The notes below the pieces were generated by a model that saw nothing but the letters and a program-made list of their open reading frames with translations, was not told where the DNA came from and ran no database searches. Position numbers and translations under genes: made by a program. Below are positions 9,089-17,947 of a DNA stretch of 64,000 nucleotides, piece after piece. The first letter of the stretch is position 1; each line of letters starts with the position of its first letter. This DNA comes from Neisseria mucosa (GTDB lineage Bacteria > Pseudomonadota > Gammaproteobacteria > Burkholderiales > Neisseriaceae): positions 2,294,001 to 2,358,000 of the forward strand of contig CP028150.1 in NCBI GenBank assembly GCA_003028315.1. Direction: 5' to 3'.

Positions 9089-9134
9089 AAAAGGTCGTCT
9101 GAAAAACCTTGTTTCTGGTTTTCAGACGACCTTT
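9089..9134. terminator. DUS inverted-pair terminator between convergent genes
   Basis: A perfect DUS inverted pair lies between the rightward SUFU gene (stop 9062) and the leftward exporter gene (stop 9155), so it can serve both. Confidence 0.65.
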
Positions 9135-9154
9135 CGTTTATCTGCCGATTAATA

Positions 9155-11302
9155 TTACGCAACCTGCGGAATGGCTTCGATGTCGTGCAGGCTGCGGTAG
9201 CAGGGATCGAGCTGTTTGGCGATGAGGGTGAGCTGCCGGTGGAGGATGTGGCTTTGACGTTCGTCGCCTGCCTCTGTTTGTAAGGCTTCCAAGTCGGTTC
9301 GGATTTGGGAGAGGGTCGTCTGAAAATCTTGTTCGCTTGTTTGCGGGAGGCGTTCGAGCAGGTCGGCGATGCGGTAGCCGCTTTGGTAGAACTTGCGGAC
9401 GAAGTCGGGGCTGCACGCGCCGTCCATTTCGCTGCGGTATGCGCCGAGCGCGGAGATGTAGCCGGTCAGGGCGTAGCTGGTTTTGAGGAGGGTGAAGCCG
9501 CTTTGCAGGTTGTTGCCGTATTTTTTGGGTTCGCTGCTCATGTCGGAGAGGGTGCTGCTGAGGGTGGCGGTGCGCTCGTGGGCTTGGCGGCGGACGGTGC
9601 GGTATTCGACGTCGTCGGCGATGCCGTATTGGAGCTGGTCGAGGATTTTTCTGAGGTAGGCGCCGTTGCCGCCGACGGTTTGGGCGGCGGTTTTTTCGAG
9701 GGTGAGGTAACGCCAGTCCGGCCAGAGGTAGGTGACGGCTGCCCACGCGAGGACGGAGCCGACGATGGTGTCGATGATGCGGACGGGCATGGCGGCATAG
9801 ACGTCCAGCCCGGCGAGGGAGAAGCTGGTGAGGGCTTGGATGGTGATGAAGAAGGTGGAGAAGCTGTATTTGTAGCTTCGGGTCATGAAAAACAGGGTGG
9901 TGCTGGCGATGACGATCCAGAGTTTGGTTTCGACGGAGGGGGTGAAATAAGGCACGAGGGAGCCGACGATGACGCCGAGGATGGTGCCGGCAATGCGTTG
10001 GTACACGCGGCTTTTGGTGGCGGTGTAGTTGGGTTGGCAGACGAAGAGTGCGGTCAGGAGTATCCAGTAGCCGAGGTTGAGATGGAGGATTTCGACGATG
10101 GTGCAGGAGGCGGCAACGAGGATGGAGAGGCGCGTGGCGTGACGGAACACGCCCGACTCAAAGTTGAGCTGGCTGCGGACGGTCTGCCAAACGTTTTTCA
10201 AGCTGCTGTTTTCGAGGGCGGCGATGCGGGTGTCGCTGCTGTTTTCGTTTTCGGCGGGGGAATCGCTGTGTTGGAGTTGGCGCAGTTGGTGGTCGACGCT
10301 GCCGAGGTTGTCGAGCAGGCGGCGGATGTGGTGGATGTTGCGGCTTTCGGGGTGGTCGTCGGTGTAGTGGGCGAGGGATTGGCGGCAGCCTTCCATCGCG
10401 CGTCCGAGACGTTTGCTGTATGTGTAGTCTTTGCCGTTCCTCAGGGCGGCGGCAACGTTGCGGCACGCCTGCCCCTGCATTTCGAGCAGGCGGCGGATGC
10501 GGAAGATGAGATCGGTGTTTTTGAGAGTGTCGGTCAGCTCGGTGTAGTCGGCGTGGGCGGAACTGACGCGTTCGTGTATGTCTTGGGCGGTGAAGTAGTA
10601 GCGCAGCATTTTGGCGGTGCGCGGGTGGCGGTGTTTGCCACGCAGGCGGTAAAACAGGGCGGCGCGGCATTGGTTGAAGGCGCTGATGACGCCGGTGTTG
10701 CTCATGGCGAGGTCGATTTGGCGGTTGCCGAGCCAGGCGGCTTCGTCGGGATCGAAAAAGTCGGCTTTGGCGTCAAAATACCCGCCGAGCGCTTCGTAGG
10801 CGTTGGCGACGCTTTCTTGAACGGGGCGGTGCGGGAGGATGATTTGGAAAACGAGCGTGCAGGTGCTGTATAACACGGTCCCGAGCAGAATCATGACGGG
10901 ATTGGTCAGCCAGAAGGTTTCGGGGGTGTAGGTGAGCGTGGTGTAGGTGGCGACGGCAAGTGCGCCGAACGCGAAAGTGCGGTATTTCAGCCCGACCGCG
11001 CCCAAAATGGTAAAGCCGAACGTCATCAGGGTCATGGCGAGGATGAAGGGCAGGCCGGTGCCGAGCGTGCTTTGGGCGACGAGCGACGAGAGGGTGAACA
11101 GGGCGACGGTGATGATGATGTTTTTCAGACGACCTGTCAGGCGGTTGTCCAAATCGACGAGGCCGCCCGCGATGATGCCGAGTACGAAAGGCATGGCGAG
11201 CTTGGGCGTGCCGAACCGCCAGACGAGGGTTGCGGCGATAAAGACGCTGGCGAAGACGGGCAGCGAGGTGATGATGAGGGGTTTGAGCGGCGGGAGTTTC
11301 AT
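9155..11302 (-). CDS. YccS/FUSC-family inner-membrane transporter
   Basis: A 715-residue membrane protein of the YccS/YhfK (FUSC, aromatic-acid-exporter-like) family. It has two blocks of about six membrane helices (roughly residues 10-145 and 395-510), each followed by a large soluble helical region. The HAADIH-like segment RGKHRHPRTAKMLRYYFTAQDIHER and the QPNYTATKSRVYQRIAGTILG signature are typical. E. coli relatives are poorly characterised; export of small aromatic or amphipathic compounds is a family inference. The internal DUS encodes GRLKN (about 11130). Length is normal. Confidence 0.85.
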   Translation of the reverse strand: MKLPPLKPLIITSLPVFASVFIAATLVWRFGTPKLAMPFVLGIIAGGLVDLDNRLTGRLKNIIITVALFTLSSLVAQSTLGTGLPFILAMTLMTFGFTILGAVGLKYRTFAFGALAVATYTTLTYTPETFWLTNPVMILLGTVLYSTCTLVFQIILPHRPVQESVANAYEALGGYFDAKADFFDPDEAAWLGNRQIDLAMSNTGVISAFNQCRAALFYRLRGKHRHPRTAKMLRYYFTAQDIHERVSSAHADYTELTDTLKNTDLIFRIRRLLEMQGQACRNVAAALRNGKDYTYSKRLGRAMEGCRQSLAHYTDDHPESRNIHHIRRLLDNLGSVDHQLRQLQHSDSPAENENSSDTRIAALENSSLKNVWQTVRSQLNFESGVFRHATRLSILVAASCTIVEILHLNLGYWILLTALFVCQPNYTATKSRVYQRIAGTILGVIVGSLVPYFTPSVETKLWIVIASTTLFFMTRSYKYSFSTFFITIQALTSFSLAGLDVYAAMPVRIIDTIVGSVLAWAAVTYLWPDWRYLTLEKTAAQTVGGNGAYLRKILDQLQYGIADDVEYRTVRRQAHERTATLSSTLSDMSSEPKKYGNNLQSGFTLLKTSYALTGYISALGAYRSEMDGACSPDFVRKFYQSGYRIADLLERLPQTSEQDFQTTLSQIRTDLEALQTEAGDERQSHILHRQLTLIAKQLDPCYRSLHDIEAIPQVA

Positions 11303-11395
11303 CGTATTGGGCGCGGCTTTAAATGGGAATGGTTTGATTATTATGAATGAAATGAAACGGTATTCTAACAGGATTTTAGGGCGGGACGGGGGCTA

Positions 11396-11444
11396 TGGGG
11401 TCGTCTGAAAACGCAAACTGTCACCATTTTCAGATGACCTTTTT
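11396..11444. other. Imperfect DUS inverted pair upstream of the pyr leader
   Basis: GGGGTCGTCTGAAAAC pairs with TTTTCAGATGACC, which has one mutated base (GATG for GACG). It lies in the divergent region between the exporter gene and pyrBI and ends no gene. Confidence 0.5.
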
Positions 11445-11517
11445 TCACGAAAATCCGAAACCCCATCCCGTCAAATATGCGATAATGCCGCCACCTCAAA
11501 CCGATTTCAGACGACCC

Positions 11518-11589
11518 ATGCGCCTTAACGCCCGCCCCGCCCGTTTTGCCCGTACCGCACGCCGCGGCGCGTCCGTCGTTGTTTCGTAA
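11518..11589 (+). CDS. pyrL: Putative pyrBI leader peptide
   Basis: A 23-codon reading frame beginning with ATG directly after a DUS ([17 protein letters not shown]...VVVS, Arg/Ala-rich). Its TAA stop overlaps the 5' arm of a strong intrinsic terminator (A-run from 11588). This is the arrangement of the E. coli pyrBI leader: a ribosome translating close behind RNA polymerase would cover the hairpin and allow read-through when UTP is low. No sequence likeness to E. coli PyrL is claimed; the call rests on geometry. Confidence 0.55.
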   Translation: MRLNARPARFARTARRGASVVVS

Positions 11590-11612
11590 AACCCCGCCTC
11601 AGCGGGGTTTTT
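11588..11612 (+). terminator. Intrinsic terminator/attenuator in front of pyrB
   Basis: CCCCGC (11592-11597), loop CTCA, GCGGGG (11602-11607), flanked by AAAA and TTTTT. It stands 24 bases before the pyrB start and right at the leader stop codon, so it must be bypassed for pyrBI expression. Confidence 0.8.
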
Positions 11613-11636
11613 GCCGAATTGAAGAAAGGAAGCCGA

Positions 11637-12557
11637 ATGCCCAACCCGCTTTACCGACAACACGTCATCTCCATTTCCGACCTGACGACCGAACAGCTCG
11701 AGCTGCTCCTGCAAACCGCCCTCAAACTCAAAGCCGACCCGCGCGACGACCTGCTCGAAGGCAAACTCATCGGCTCATGCTTTTTCGAACCCTCCACCCG
11801 CACGCGCCTGTCGTTTGAAACCGCCGTACAACGCTTAGGCGGCAAAGTCATCGGCTTTTCCGACGGCGCCAACACCAGCGCGAAAAAAGGCGAAACCCTC
11901 GCCGACACCGCCCGCATCATCTCCAGCTACACCGACGCCATCATCCAACGCCACCCCAAAGACGGCGCGGCGCGCGTGTCCGCCGAGTTTTCCAAAGTCC
12001 CCGTCATCAACGCCGGCGACGGCACCAACCAACACCCCAGCCAAACCCTGCTCGACCTCGTGACCATCTACGAAACCCAAGGTCGTCTGAACAAGCTCAA
12101 AATCGCCATGGCGGGCGACCTCAAATACGGCCGCACCGTCCATTCCCTCTGCCAAGCCCTCAAACGCTGGGACTGCGAATTCGCCTTCGTCTCCCCGCCC
12201 AGCCTCGCCATGCCCGAATACATCACCGAAGAACTCGAAACCGCAGGCTGCCGCTACCAAATCCTGCCCGACCTCGAAGCCGCCGTCGAATGGGCGGACA
12301 TCCTATACATGACCCGCGTCCAACGCGAACGCTTCGACGAACAAGAGTTCGCCAAAATCCAAGGCAAATTCAACCTCAACGCCGCCATGCTCGCCAACGC
12401 CCGCCCCAACCTGCGCGTGCTGCACCCCCTGCCGCGCGTTGACGAAATCCACCCCGACGTCGATGCCACGCCGCACGCCTACTATTTCGAGCAGGCGACC
12501 AATGGCGTTTACGCCCGCATGGCGATTTTATCGCTGGTGTTGAACGAAGAAGTATAA
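11637..12557 (+). CDS. pyrB: Aspartate carbamoyltransferase catalytic subunit
   Basis: PyrB joins carbamoyl phosphate and aspartate, the committed step of pyrimidine synthesis. The 306-residue protein shows the carbamoyl-phosphate site [13 protein letters not shown] (about 49-61), [13 protein letters not shown], and the aspartate-site [12 protein letters not shown] 11637 follows GAAAGGA and gives the usual MPNPLY N-terminus; the in-frame TTG at 11619 falls just after the attenuator and is rejected. The DUS within the gene encodes GRLNK. pyrI follows after 9 bases, so they form one operon with the attenuator. Confidence 0.97.
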   Translation: MPNPLYRQHVISISDLTTEQLELLLQTALKLKADPRDDLLEGKLIGSCFFEPSTRTRLSFETAVQRLGGKVIGFSDGANTSAKKGETLADTARIISSYTDAIIQRHPKDGAARVSAEFSKVPVINAGDGTNQHPSQTLLDLVTIYETQGRLNKLKIAMAGDLKYGRTVHSLCQALKRWDCEFAFVSPPSLAMPEYITEELETAGCRYQILPDLEAAVEWADILYMTRVQRERFDEQEFAKIQGKFNLNAAMLANARPNLRVLHPLPRVDEIHPDVDATPHAYYFEQATNGVYARMAILSLVLNEEV

Positions 12558-12566
12558 GGAGCAAAT

Positions 12567-13025
12567 ATGGAAACCCCCAAACTCAGCGTCGAAGCCATCG
12601 AAAAAGGCACCGTCATCGATCACATCCCCGCCGGCAAAGGCCTGATTATCCTGCGCCAATTCAAACTGCTGCACTACGGCAGCGCCGTCACCGTCGGCTT
12701 CAACCTGCCCAGCAAAACCCAAGGCAGCAAAGACATCATCAAAATCACCGGCGTCTGGCTGGACGACAACGCCGCCAACCGCCTCGCCCTCTTCGCCCCC
12801 GAAGCCGTCGTCAACACCATCGACCACTTCAAAGTCATCAACAAACGCCGGCTCACCCTGCCCGAAGAAATCGCCGAAGTGTTCCGCTGCCCAAACACCA
12901 ACTGCGCCAGCCACGGCGAGCCGGTGAAAAGCCGCTTCTACGTCCGCAAACAAAGCGGACAGACCAAGCTCAAATGCCACTACTGCGAAAAAACCTTCAG
13001 CCGTGATTCTGTGACGGAGGCTTAG
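12567..13025 (+). CDS. pyrI: Aspartate carbamoyltransferase regulatory subunit
   Basis: A 152-residue PyrI with an N-terminal nucleotide-binding domain ([29 protein letters not shown]) and a C-terminal zinc domain whose four ligands are visible as CPNTNC and CHYC. It should bind ATP, CTP and UTP and confer allosteric control on PyrB. The start AAGGAGCAAATATG gives a good ribosome site. Confidence 0.97.
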   Translation: METPKLSVEAIEKGTVIDHIPAGKGLIILRQFKLLHYGSAVTVGFNLPSKTQGSKDIIKITGVWLDDNAANRLALFAPEAVVNTIDHFKVINKRRLTLPEEIAEVFRCPNTNCASHGEPVKSRFYVRKQSGQTKLKCHYCEKTFSRDSVTEA

Positions 13026-13325
13026 TTTTAGTTATAAAGCTGAACCAGCATAAATGCGAAAGGTCGTCTGAAAACTTGAAAATCAGGTTTTCAGACGACC
13101 TCTTTACATTTGGGAAGTGTTGTCGGTTTCACAACAAACGATAATTCAAAGGCATGAAAGAGAAATGACTTCCCTGCAACAATCGAATAGGATTAAAACC
13201 GTGCAAAGAATCGAAAAGATTAGGCAAAAACGGTAAGGTGGTATAGAATCGAGCACCTATACTAATCGGATAGAGGCGTTTGTTTCAGACGACCTCTTTA
13301 TTATTTGAATGTAGGTTTTAAGAAA
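13026..13325. other. Intergenic region with DUS terminator and promoter for the FadL-like gene
   Basis: Contains a DUS inverted pair (13059-13104) behind pyrI and a -10-like TATAGAAT at 13242-13249, then a single DUS at 13284 just before the porin gene. No reading frame of note. Confidence 0.5.
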
Positions 13326-14738
13326 ATGACGAACTCACCTATTAAACAAACCGTAATCTTACTCAGCGCAGTCTTCTTTTCCGGCGCAGTCCACGCTTCG
13401 GGCTACCATTTCGGTACGCAGTCGGTCAACGCGCAAGGCACTGCCAACTCTTCCGGCGCGGAAGCCGCCGACGCATCGACCATCTTCTACAACCCCGCCG
13501 GTCTGTCCAAACTCGACAGCAGCCAAGTTTCCGTCAACGCCAACATCGTCCTCCCCAGCATCCACTACGAAGCCGATTCCGCACAATACTATCAAGGCGG
13601 CGATGTTTCCGGCTCGAAAAGCGGCAAAATCACCAAAACCACCGTCGTTCCGCACCTCTACGGCGCATACAAAGTCAATGACGACGTAACTTTGGGCTTG
13701 GGCGTTTACGTCCCTTTCGGCTCTGTCACCGAATACGAAAAAGATTCCGTGCTGCGCCACAACATCAACAAACTCGGCCTTACCAGCATCGACATCGAGC
13801 CGGTCGTCGCTTGGAAAGCCAATGAAAATCATGCTTTCGGTGCCGGCCTGATCGCCCAATATTCCAAAGCCGAATTGCGCAAATATTCCGACTGGGATGC
13901 CTCCGGCGCTATTAGCCAACTCGCCAGCGGCCTTGCTTCACGCGCCGCCGGCCGCCCTGTATCCGTCAGCGCGCAAGGCAAATCTGACGGACACGCCGAA
14001 GTTAAAGGCCACGACTGGGGCTTCGGCTATCAACTTGCCTGGATGTGGGACATCAATGACCGCGCACGGGTCGGCGTGAACTACCGCTCCAAAGTATCAC
14101 ACACCCTCAAAGGCTCGGCAGAATGGGAAGCCGACGGCGCATACGCCCGCCGCGCTTGGGATTTGGGCGCGCTTGCCGCCCGCGGTTACGTTCCGCATGA
14201 AAAAGCAAGCGTCAAAATCGTAACCCCCGAATCCTTGTCCGTTCACGGCATGTACAAAGCCACCGACAAATTCAACCTGTTCAGCGATGTAACTTGGACG
14301 CGCCACAGCCGCTTCAACAAAGCGGAACTGGTTTTTGAAAACACCAAAAACGTCGTCAACGGCAAATCCGACCGCACCGTCATCACCCCCAACTGGCGCA
14401 ATACTTACAAAGTCGCGCTCGGCGGTTCTTACCAAGTGACCGACCCGCTGCAACTGCGCGCAGGCATCGCCTTTGACCGCTCGCCCGTCAAAAACGCCGG
14501 CTACCGCATGAACAGCCTGCCCGACGGCAACCGCATCTGGTTCTCGCTCGGCGCGAAATACCATATCGGCAAAAACCACGTCCTCGATGCCGCTTACAGC
14601 CACATCCACATCAACGACACCCGCTACCACACCGCCCGCGCGACCGGCAGCGATGTGGACAGCAAAGGCGCATCCGGCGCGCGTTTCAAAAACCACGCCG
14701 ACATCGTTGGATTGCAATACACTTACAAATTCAAGTAA
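13326..14738 (+). CDS. FadL/OmpP1-family outer-membrane transport protein
   Basis: A 470-residue outer-membrane beta-barrel of the FadL/TodX group. Signal peptide to about residue 25 (VFFSGAVHASG), then the hallmark NSSGAEAADASTIFYNPAGLSKL of the N-terminal hatch with the NPAG motif, and a C-terminal strand ending in YKFK. FadL proteins pass hydrophobic substrates such as long-chain fatty acids; meningococci have a close homologue (NMB0088). ATG 13326 gives a standard signal peptide; an in-frame TTG at 13305 lies upstream and is not needed. Flanked by DUS terminators, so probably a single-gene transcript. Confidence 0.92.
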   Translation: MTNSPIKQTVILLSAVFFSGAVHASGYHFGTQSVNAQGTANSSGAEAADASTIFYNPAGLSKLDSSQVSVNANIVLPSIHYEADSAQYYQGGDVSGSKSGKITKTTVVPHLYGAYKVNDDVTLGLGVYVPFGSVTEYEKDSVLRHNINKLGLTSIDIEPVVAWKANENHAFGAGLIAQYSKAELRKYSDWDASGAISQLASGLASRAAGRPVSVSAQGKSDGHAEVKGHDWGFGYQLAWMWDINDRARVGVNYRSKVSHTLKGSAEWEADGAYARRAWDLGALAARGYVPHEKASVKIVTPESLSVHGMYKATDKFNLFSDVTWTRHSRFNKAELVFENTKNVVNGKSDRTVITPNWRNTYKVALGGSYQVTDPLQLRAGIAFDRSPVKNAGYRMNSLPDGNRIWFSLGAKYHIGKNHVLDAAYSHIHINDTRYHTARATGSDVDSKGASGARFKNHADIVGLQYTYKFK

Positions 14739-14757
14739 ACTGTTTTGCGCCGACATC

Positions 14758-14806
14758 AAAAGGTCGTCTGAAAACCAATATCCAGGTTTTCAGACGACCT
14801 TTTTTA
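14758..14806. terminator. DUS inverted-pair terminator between convergent genes
   Basis: Perfect DUS pair plus T-run between the FadL-like gene (stop 14738) and folA (stop 14833, leftward). Confidence 0.7.
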
Positions 14807-14832
14807 ATATACGGACTCAAAGAAATGCTTGG

Positions 14833-15318
14833 TCAACGGCGGACATAGTGGACAAAGGCGTATCCGATACCTTTCGCGCTTATGTGTGTTTCACGCAACT
14901 GCTCTTTCCATTCATCCGATGAAAATTCAGGGAAAAAAGCGTCTCCGGATACATCGAGCGACACCTCGGTTAGGCGCAAATCGGTTGCATACGGTAGGGC
15001 TTGGGCGTAAATCTGCGCACCGCCCATGATGATGATTTCTTCGGCATCCGCACACAATGCCAATGCTTCTTCCAGCTCGGAAACGGTTTCCGCCCCTTCG
15101 GCAAGATAATCCGACTGACGGGTAATAACGATATTGCGGCGGCCGGGTAAGGGTTTCTTAGGAAGGGATTCCCATGTTTTACGCCCCATGACGACCGGTT
15201 TGCCCGTGGTATAGGTTTTGAAAAAGGCAAAGTCTTCGGGCAGATGCCAAGGCATGGTGTTGTTGATGCCGATACAACGGTGGGCGGCATAAGCGGCAAT
15301 CAGAGTGATTTTTTGCAT
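14833..15318 (-). CDS. folA: Dihydrofolate reductase
   Basis: FolA reduces dihydrofolate with NADPH for thymidylate and purine synthesis. The 161-residue protein has the DHFR landmarks IGINNTMPWHLPEDFAFFK (substrate site), VMGRKTWESL and IIIMGGAQIYAQ. Two ATG codons lie 6 bases apart (15324 and 15318); the second has AAGG six bases before it and gives MQKITLIAAY, so it is chosen. Length is typical of chromosomal DHFR. Confidence 0.95.
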   Translation of the reverse strand: MQKITLIAAYAAHRCIGINNTMPWHLPEDFAFFKTYTTGKPVVMGRKTWESLPKKPLPGRRNIVITRQSDYLAEGAETVSELEEALALCADAEEIIIMGGAQIYAQALPYATDLRLTEVSLDVSGDAFFPEFSSDEWKEQLRETHISAKGIGYAFVHYVRR

Positions 15319-15430
15319 GAGCATCCTTGTTTGAGGCTGAAAGCCAGTATTGTAAACGATATGGCGTATAGGCGGTTTTCTTCTTGGCATCCTAAAATAT
15401 GACTTACGGTAATAATCATATAGACAATAA

Positions 15431-15464
15431 TAAACATACCGTTTATCATTTAAACATACCGTTT
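15431..15464. promoter_or_regulatory. Two 14-bp direct repeats, each an AAAC-N5-GTTT dyad, upstream of the DegV gene
   Basis: TAAACATACCGTTT occurs exactly at 15431-15444 and 15451-15464, a 20-base period (two helical turns). Each copy is itself a short dyad AAAC-N5-GTTT. A near copy, TAAACATTTCGTTT, lies at 15631-15644 inside the gene. This looks like an operator for a dimeric regulator; which one is unknown. Confidence 0.5.
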
Positions 15465-15527
15465 GTCTTAACGGTTAAATCATATTAAGGGATAGATTTT
15501 CATTGTCGGATATTCGAGGGAGAAAGT

Positions 15528-16418
15528 ATGCCGGGTTCTTATGCATTGTACCGCTGTGCGGTTTTATCGACATCCAGCGGTTCAGTTGACAGTATGGCCG
15601 GACGCGACAGCACCATACATATTCTGCATTTAAACATTTCGTTTAATCATCAATGGCATGCAGACGGTTCAGATGTTAACAACAAAGAATATTGCGACTG
15701 GCGCACCAATCATCTGGATGACCCGATCAGCACGCTGCCACCTTGCGAAGACGAATTGTTCAAAACATTCAATTATCTGGTGGAGCAGGGCTATTACGAA
15801 GCCATCGTTACGACGTTGAGTCACAAATTGAGCGACTCGGCGGATGTTATCCGCAAAATGGCGGCGCAGTTTCCACAATTGAAAATCCATGTTATCGACA
15901 CAGGTACCTGCTGTATGCCGGAAGGCTTTTTCGCCATGGAGGCGGAACGGCTGCTTCGGGCAGGCCTGCCTCCCCAAACGGTCGTCTCACACTTGGAAAG
16001 CCTCAAGCCTTATTGCCACATCGTATTCGGACTTTCTTCGCTCAAGTCCCTTTCTTTGGGCGGCACGCTTTCCCGCGTCGGCGCGTCTTTCGGCGATTGG
16101 CTCGGATTGCGTAACGTCCTGCACTTTTCGCAAGACAATTTGGAACGCTTGGAAACCGTTACCGACGATGTCAAAATGTTTGATTCCATTATTGCCAATA
16201 CCGTCAGCCTGATGAACGACAAGCCGAAAGACCAATTTATCCTCGGTGGCCTTTATACCGGCGATGAAGAACGTTACCAACTGTTTGCCGAACGTTTCTT
16301 TGAAAAAACCGGAAGGCGGCTCGGGCAGGGCGTACCAGTATCCCCCGTTGTCGCTGCGCACGTCGGTATCTGCGGCGTCGGCGTGGGAATGGTGGAACGC
16401 ATTGCAGCCCCTGTCTGA
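15528..16418 (+). CDS. DegV-family fatty-acid-binding protein
   Basis: A 296-residue DegV-like protein. The N-terminal VLSTSSGSVD matches the family fatty-acid carboxylate loop, followed by ILHLNISFNHQW, a middle segment IVTTLSHKLSDSADVI and IHVIDTGTCCMPEGF, and a C-terminal domain ending in HVGICGVGVGMV (the family's G-G-G-G motif usually reads HTGPGA). Family members present fatty acids to acyl kinases in Gram-positives; no fakA-like partner is visible here, so its role in Neisseria is open. The two-cysteine pair in TGTCCM is unusual. Confidence 0.8.
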   Translation: MPGSYALYRCAVLSTSSGSVDSMAGRDSTIHILHLNISFNHQWHADGSDVNNKEYCDWRTNHLDDPISTLPPCEDELFKTFNYLVEQGYYEAIVTTLSHKLSDSADVIRKMAAQFPQLKIHVIDTGTCCMPEGFFAMEAERLLRAGLPPQTVVSHLESLKPYCHIVFGLSSLKSLSLGGTLSRVGASFGDWLGLRNVLHFSQDNLERLETVTDDVKMFDSIIANTVSLMNDKPKDQFILGGLYTGDEERYQLFAERFFEKTGRRLGQGVPVSPVVAAHVGICGVGVGMVERIAAPV

Positions 16419-16718
16419 AAATTTCAAAGCAAAGTCATATCTTAAAGACTATGGGCATTGCTTGTTTGAATTGACGGTCTGATGATTAAATAGATGTCGG
16501 TTGGAGATGATCTGAATATTCAGTGTAGGCTTTGCCGAAGGCCTGCCATGCCGACAAGAATTGGGTTTTATGCGCATTTATTTCGCAGGGAAATCCCATG
16601 TGTTGTGGTCGGTTATGCCATGACTTTGTGTCGTGGCTAATTTGACGGATAGGAAACAAAAAGGTCGTCTGAAAACTGAAATCTCTGGTTTTCAGACGAC
16701 CTTTTTGTATTTTAGGTT
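16419..16718. other. Intergenic region with a DUS terminator
   Basis: Contains a DUS inverted pair with T-run (16658-16706) that can end both the DegV gene and leftward prfB. A 37-codon leftward frame (16486-16599, ending in FGKAYTEYSDHLQPTSI) reads like a protein tail but has no recognised family. Nothing else seen. Confidence 0.5.
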
Positions 16719-17822
16719 TTACACGCCTTGTTTCAGGCTGGCTTCGATGAAGCCGTCCAAATCGCCGTCCAATACGGCTTTGGTGTTGCCGACTTCGTAG
16801 CCTGTGCGCAAGTCTTTGATGCGCGAGGAGTCCAAGACGTATGAGCGGATTTGGCTGCCCCAACCCACATCGGACTTGCCTTCTTCCAATGCCTGTTTCT
16901 CTTCGTTGCGTTTGCGCATTTCCAATTCATACAGTTTGGATTTCAGCATTTCCATCGCAGCGGCTTTGTTGGCGTGTTGCGAACGGTCGTTTTGACACTG
17001 CACCACAATCCCCGTCGGCTCGTGGGTAATACGCACGGCGGAGTCGGTTTTGTTGATGTGCTGGCCGCCCGCGCCCGATGCGCGATAGGTGTCGATGCGC
17101 AAATCGGCGGGGTTGATTTCGATTTCGATGGAATCGTCGATTTCGGGGTACACGAACACGGATGAGAACGACGTATGGCGTTTGTTGTTCGAGTCAAACG
17201 GCGAGTAGCGCACCAAGCGGTGAACGCCGGTTTCCGTGCGCAGCAAACCGTAGGCGTATTCGCCCTCCACGCGGATGGTGGCGCGGTTGATGCCCGCGAT
17301 TTCGCCGTCGTCTTCTTCGAGGATTTCGATTTTGAAGCCTTTGCGTTCGGCGTAGCGGCTGTACATACGGAACAGCATGCCCGCCCAGTCTTCCGCTTCC
17401 GTACCGCCCGCGCCTGCGGTGATGTCGATAAAGCAGTTGTTCGGGTCGGCGGGCTGGTTGAACATCCGTTTGAACTCCAAATCCGCCATCTGTTTTTCCA
17501 GTCCCGCCACGTCTTCCTGCACGGCGGCGAAACCTTCTTCGTCGTTTTCTTCAACAGCCATTTCAATCAGCATTCGGTTGTCTTCGATGCCCGACGCGAT
17601 GTTGTCGAGCGTCAACACGATGCCTTCGAGGATTTTGCGCTCTTTGCCGATTTCTTGGGCGCGTTTCGGGTCGTTCCACAGCTCAGGGTCTTCGGAAAGG
17701 CCGATGACTTCTTCCAATCGGTCTTTCTTGCCCTGATAGTCCATATAGACGCGGATGTCTTCGCTGCGCTTTTCCAAATCGTTCAGGGTGTTGTTGAGCT
17801 GGTTGATTACTTCGGCTTCCAT
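16719..17822 (-). CDS. prfB: Peptide chain release factor 2, without programmed frameshift
   Basis: RF2 releases peptides at UGA and UAA. The 367-residue protein is in one frame and shows the codon-reading SPF motif (YSPFDS) and the catalytic GGQ loop ([10 protein letters not shown]). Where E. coli and many bacteria have CTT TGA C for +1 frameshifting (…YLDY…), this gene reads TAT ATG GAC TAT, giving YMDY with no in-frame UGA. The usual autoregulation by UGA read-through is therefore absent. Bounded on both sides by DUS terminators. Confidence 0.96.
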   Translation of the reverse strand: MEAEVINQLNNTLNDLEKRSEDIRVYMDYQGKKDRLEEVIGLSEDPELWNDPKRAQEIGKERKILEGIVLTLDNIASGIEDNRMLIEMAVEENDEEGFAAVQEDVAGLEKQMADLEFKRMFNQPADPNNCFIDITAGAGGTEAEDWAGMLFRMYSRYAERKGFKIEILEEDDGEIAGINRATIRVEGEYAYGLLRTETGVHRLVRYSPFDSNNKRHTSFSSVFVYPEIDDSIEIEINPADLRIDTYRASGAGGQHINKTDSAVRITHEPTGIVVQCQNDRSQHANKAAAMEMLKSKLYELEMRKRNEEKQALEEGKSDVGWGSQIRSYVLDSSRIKDLRTGYEVGNTKAVLDGDLDGFIEASLKQGV

Positions 17823-17888
17823 GATTCTTGTGTGCTTTCAAAATTTTAGGTGCGTATTGTAAGGGATTTGCGGGCTTTTTTCTATGAT

Positions 17889-17936
17889 AAAGGTCGTCTG
17901 AAAACCTGAATCTCAAGTTTTCAGACGACCTTTTTG
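17889..17936 (-). terminator. DUS inverted-pair terminator after murA
   Basis: Perfect DUS pair with T-run 12 bases past the murA stop, between murA and prfB (both leftward). Confidence 0.65.
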
Positions 17937-17947
17937 ACACAAGGCTC

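Noticed and set aside
9305..10873. Long rightward reading frame (over 500 codons) opposite the YccS-like gene
   Set aside because: Gly/Ala/Val-rich composition without a ribosome site or family marks; it is the shadow of a GC-rich gene on the other strand.
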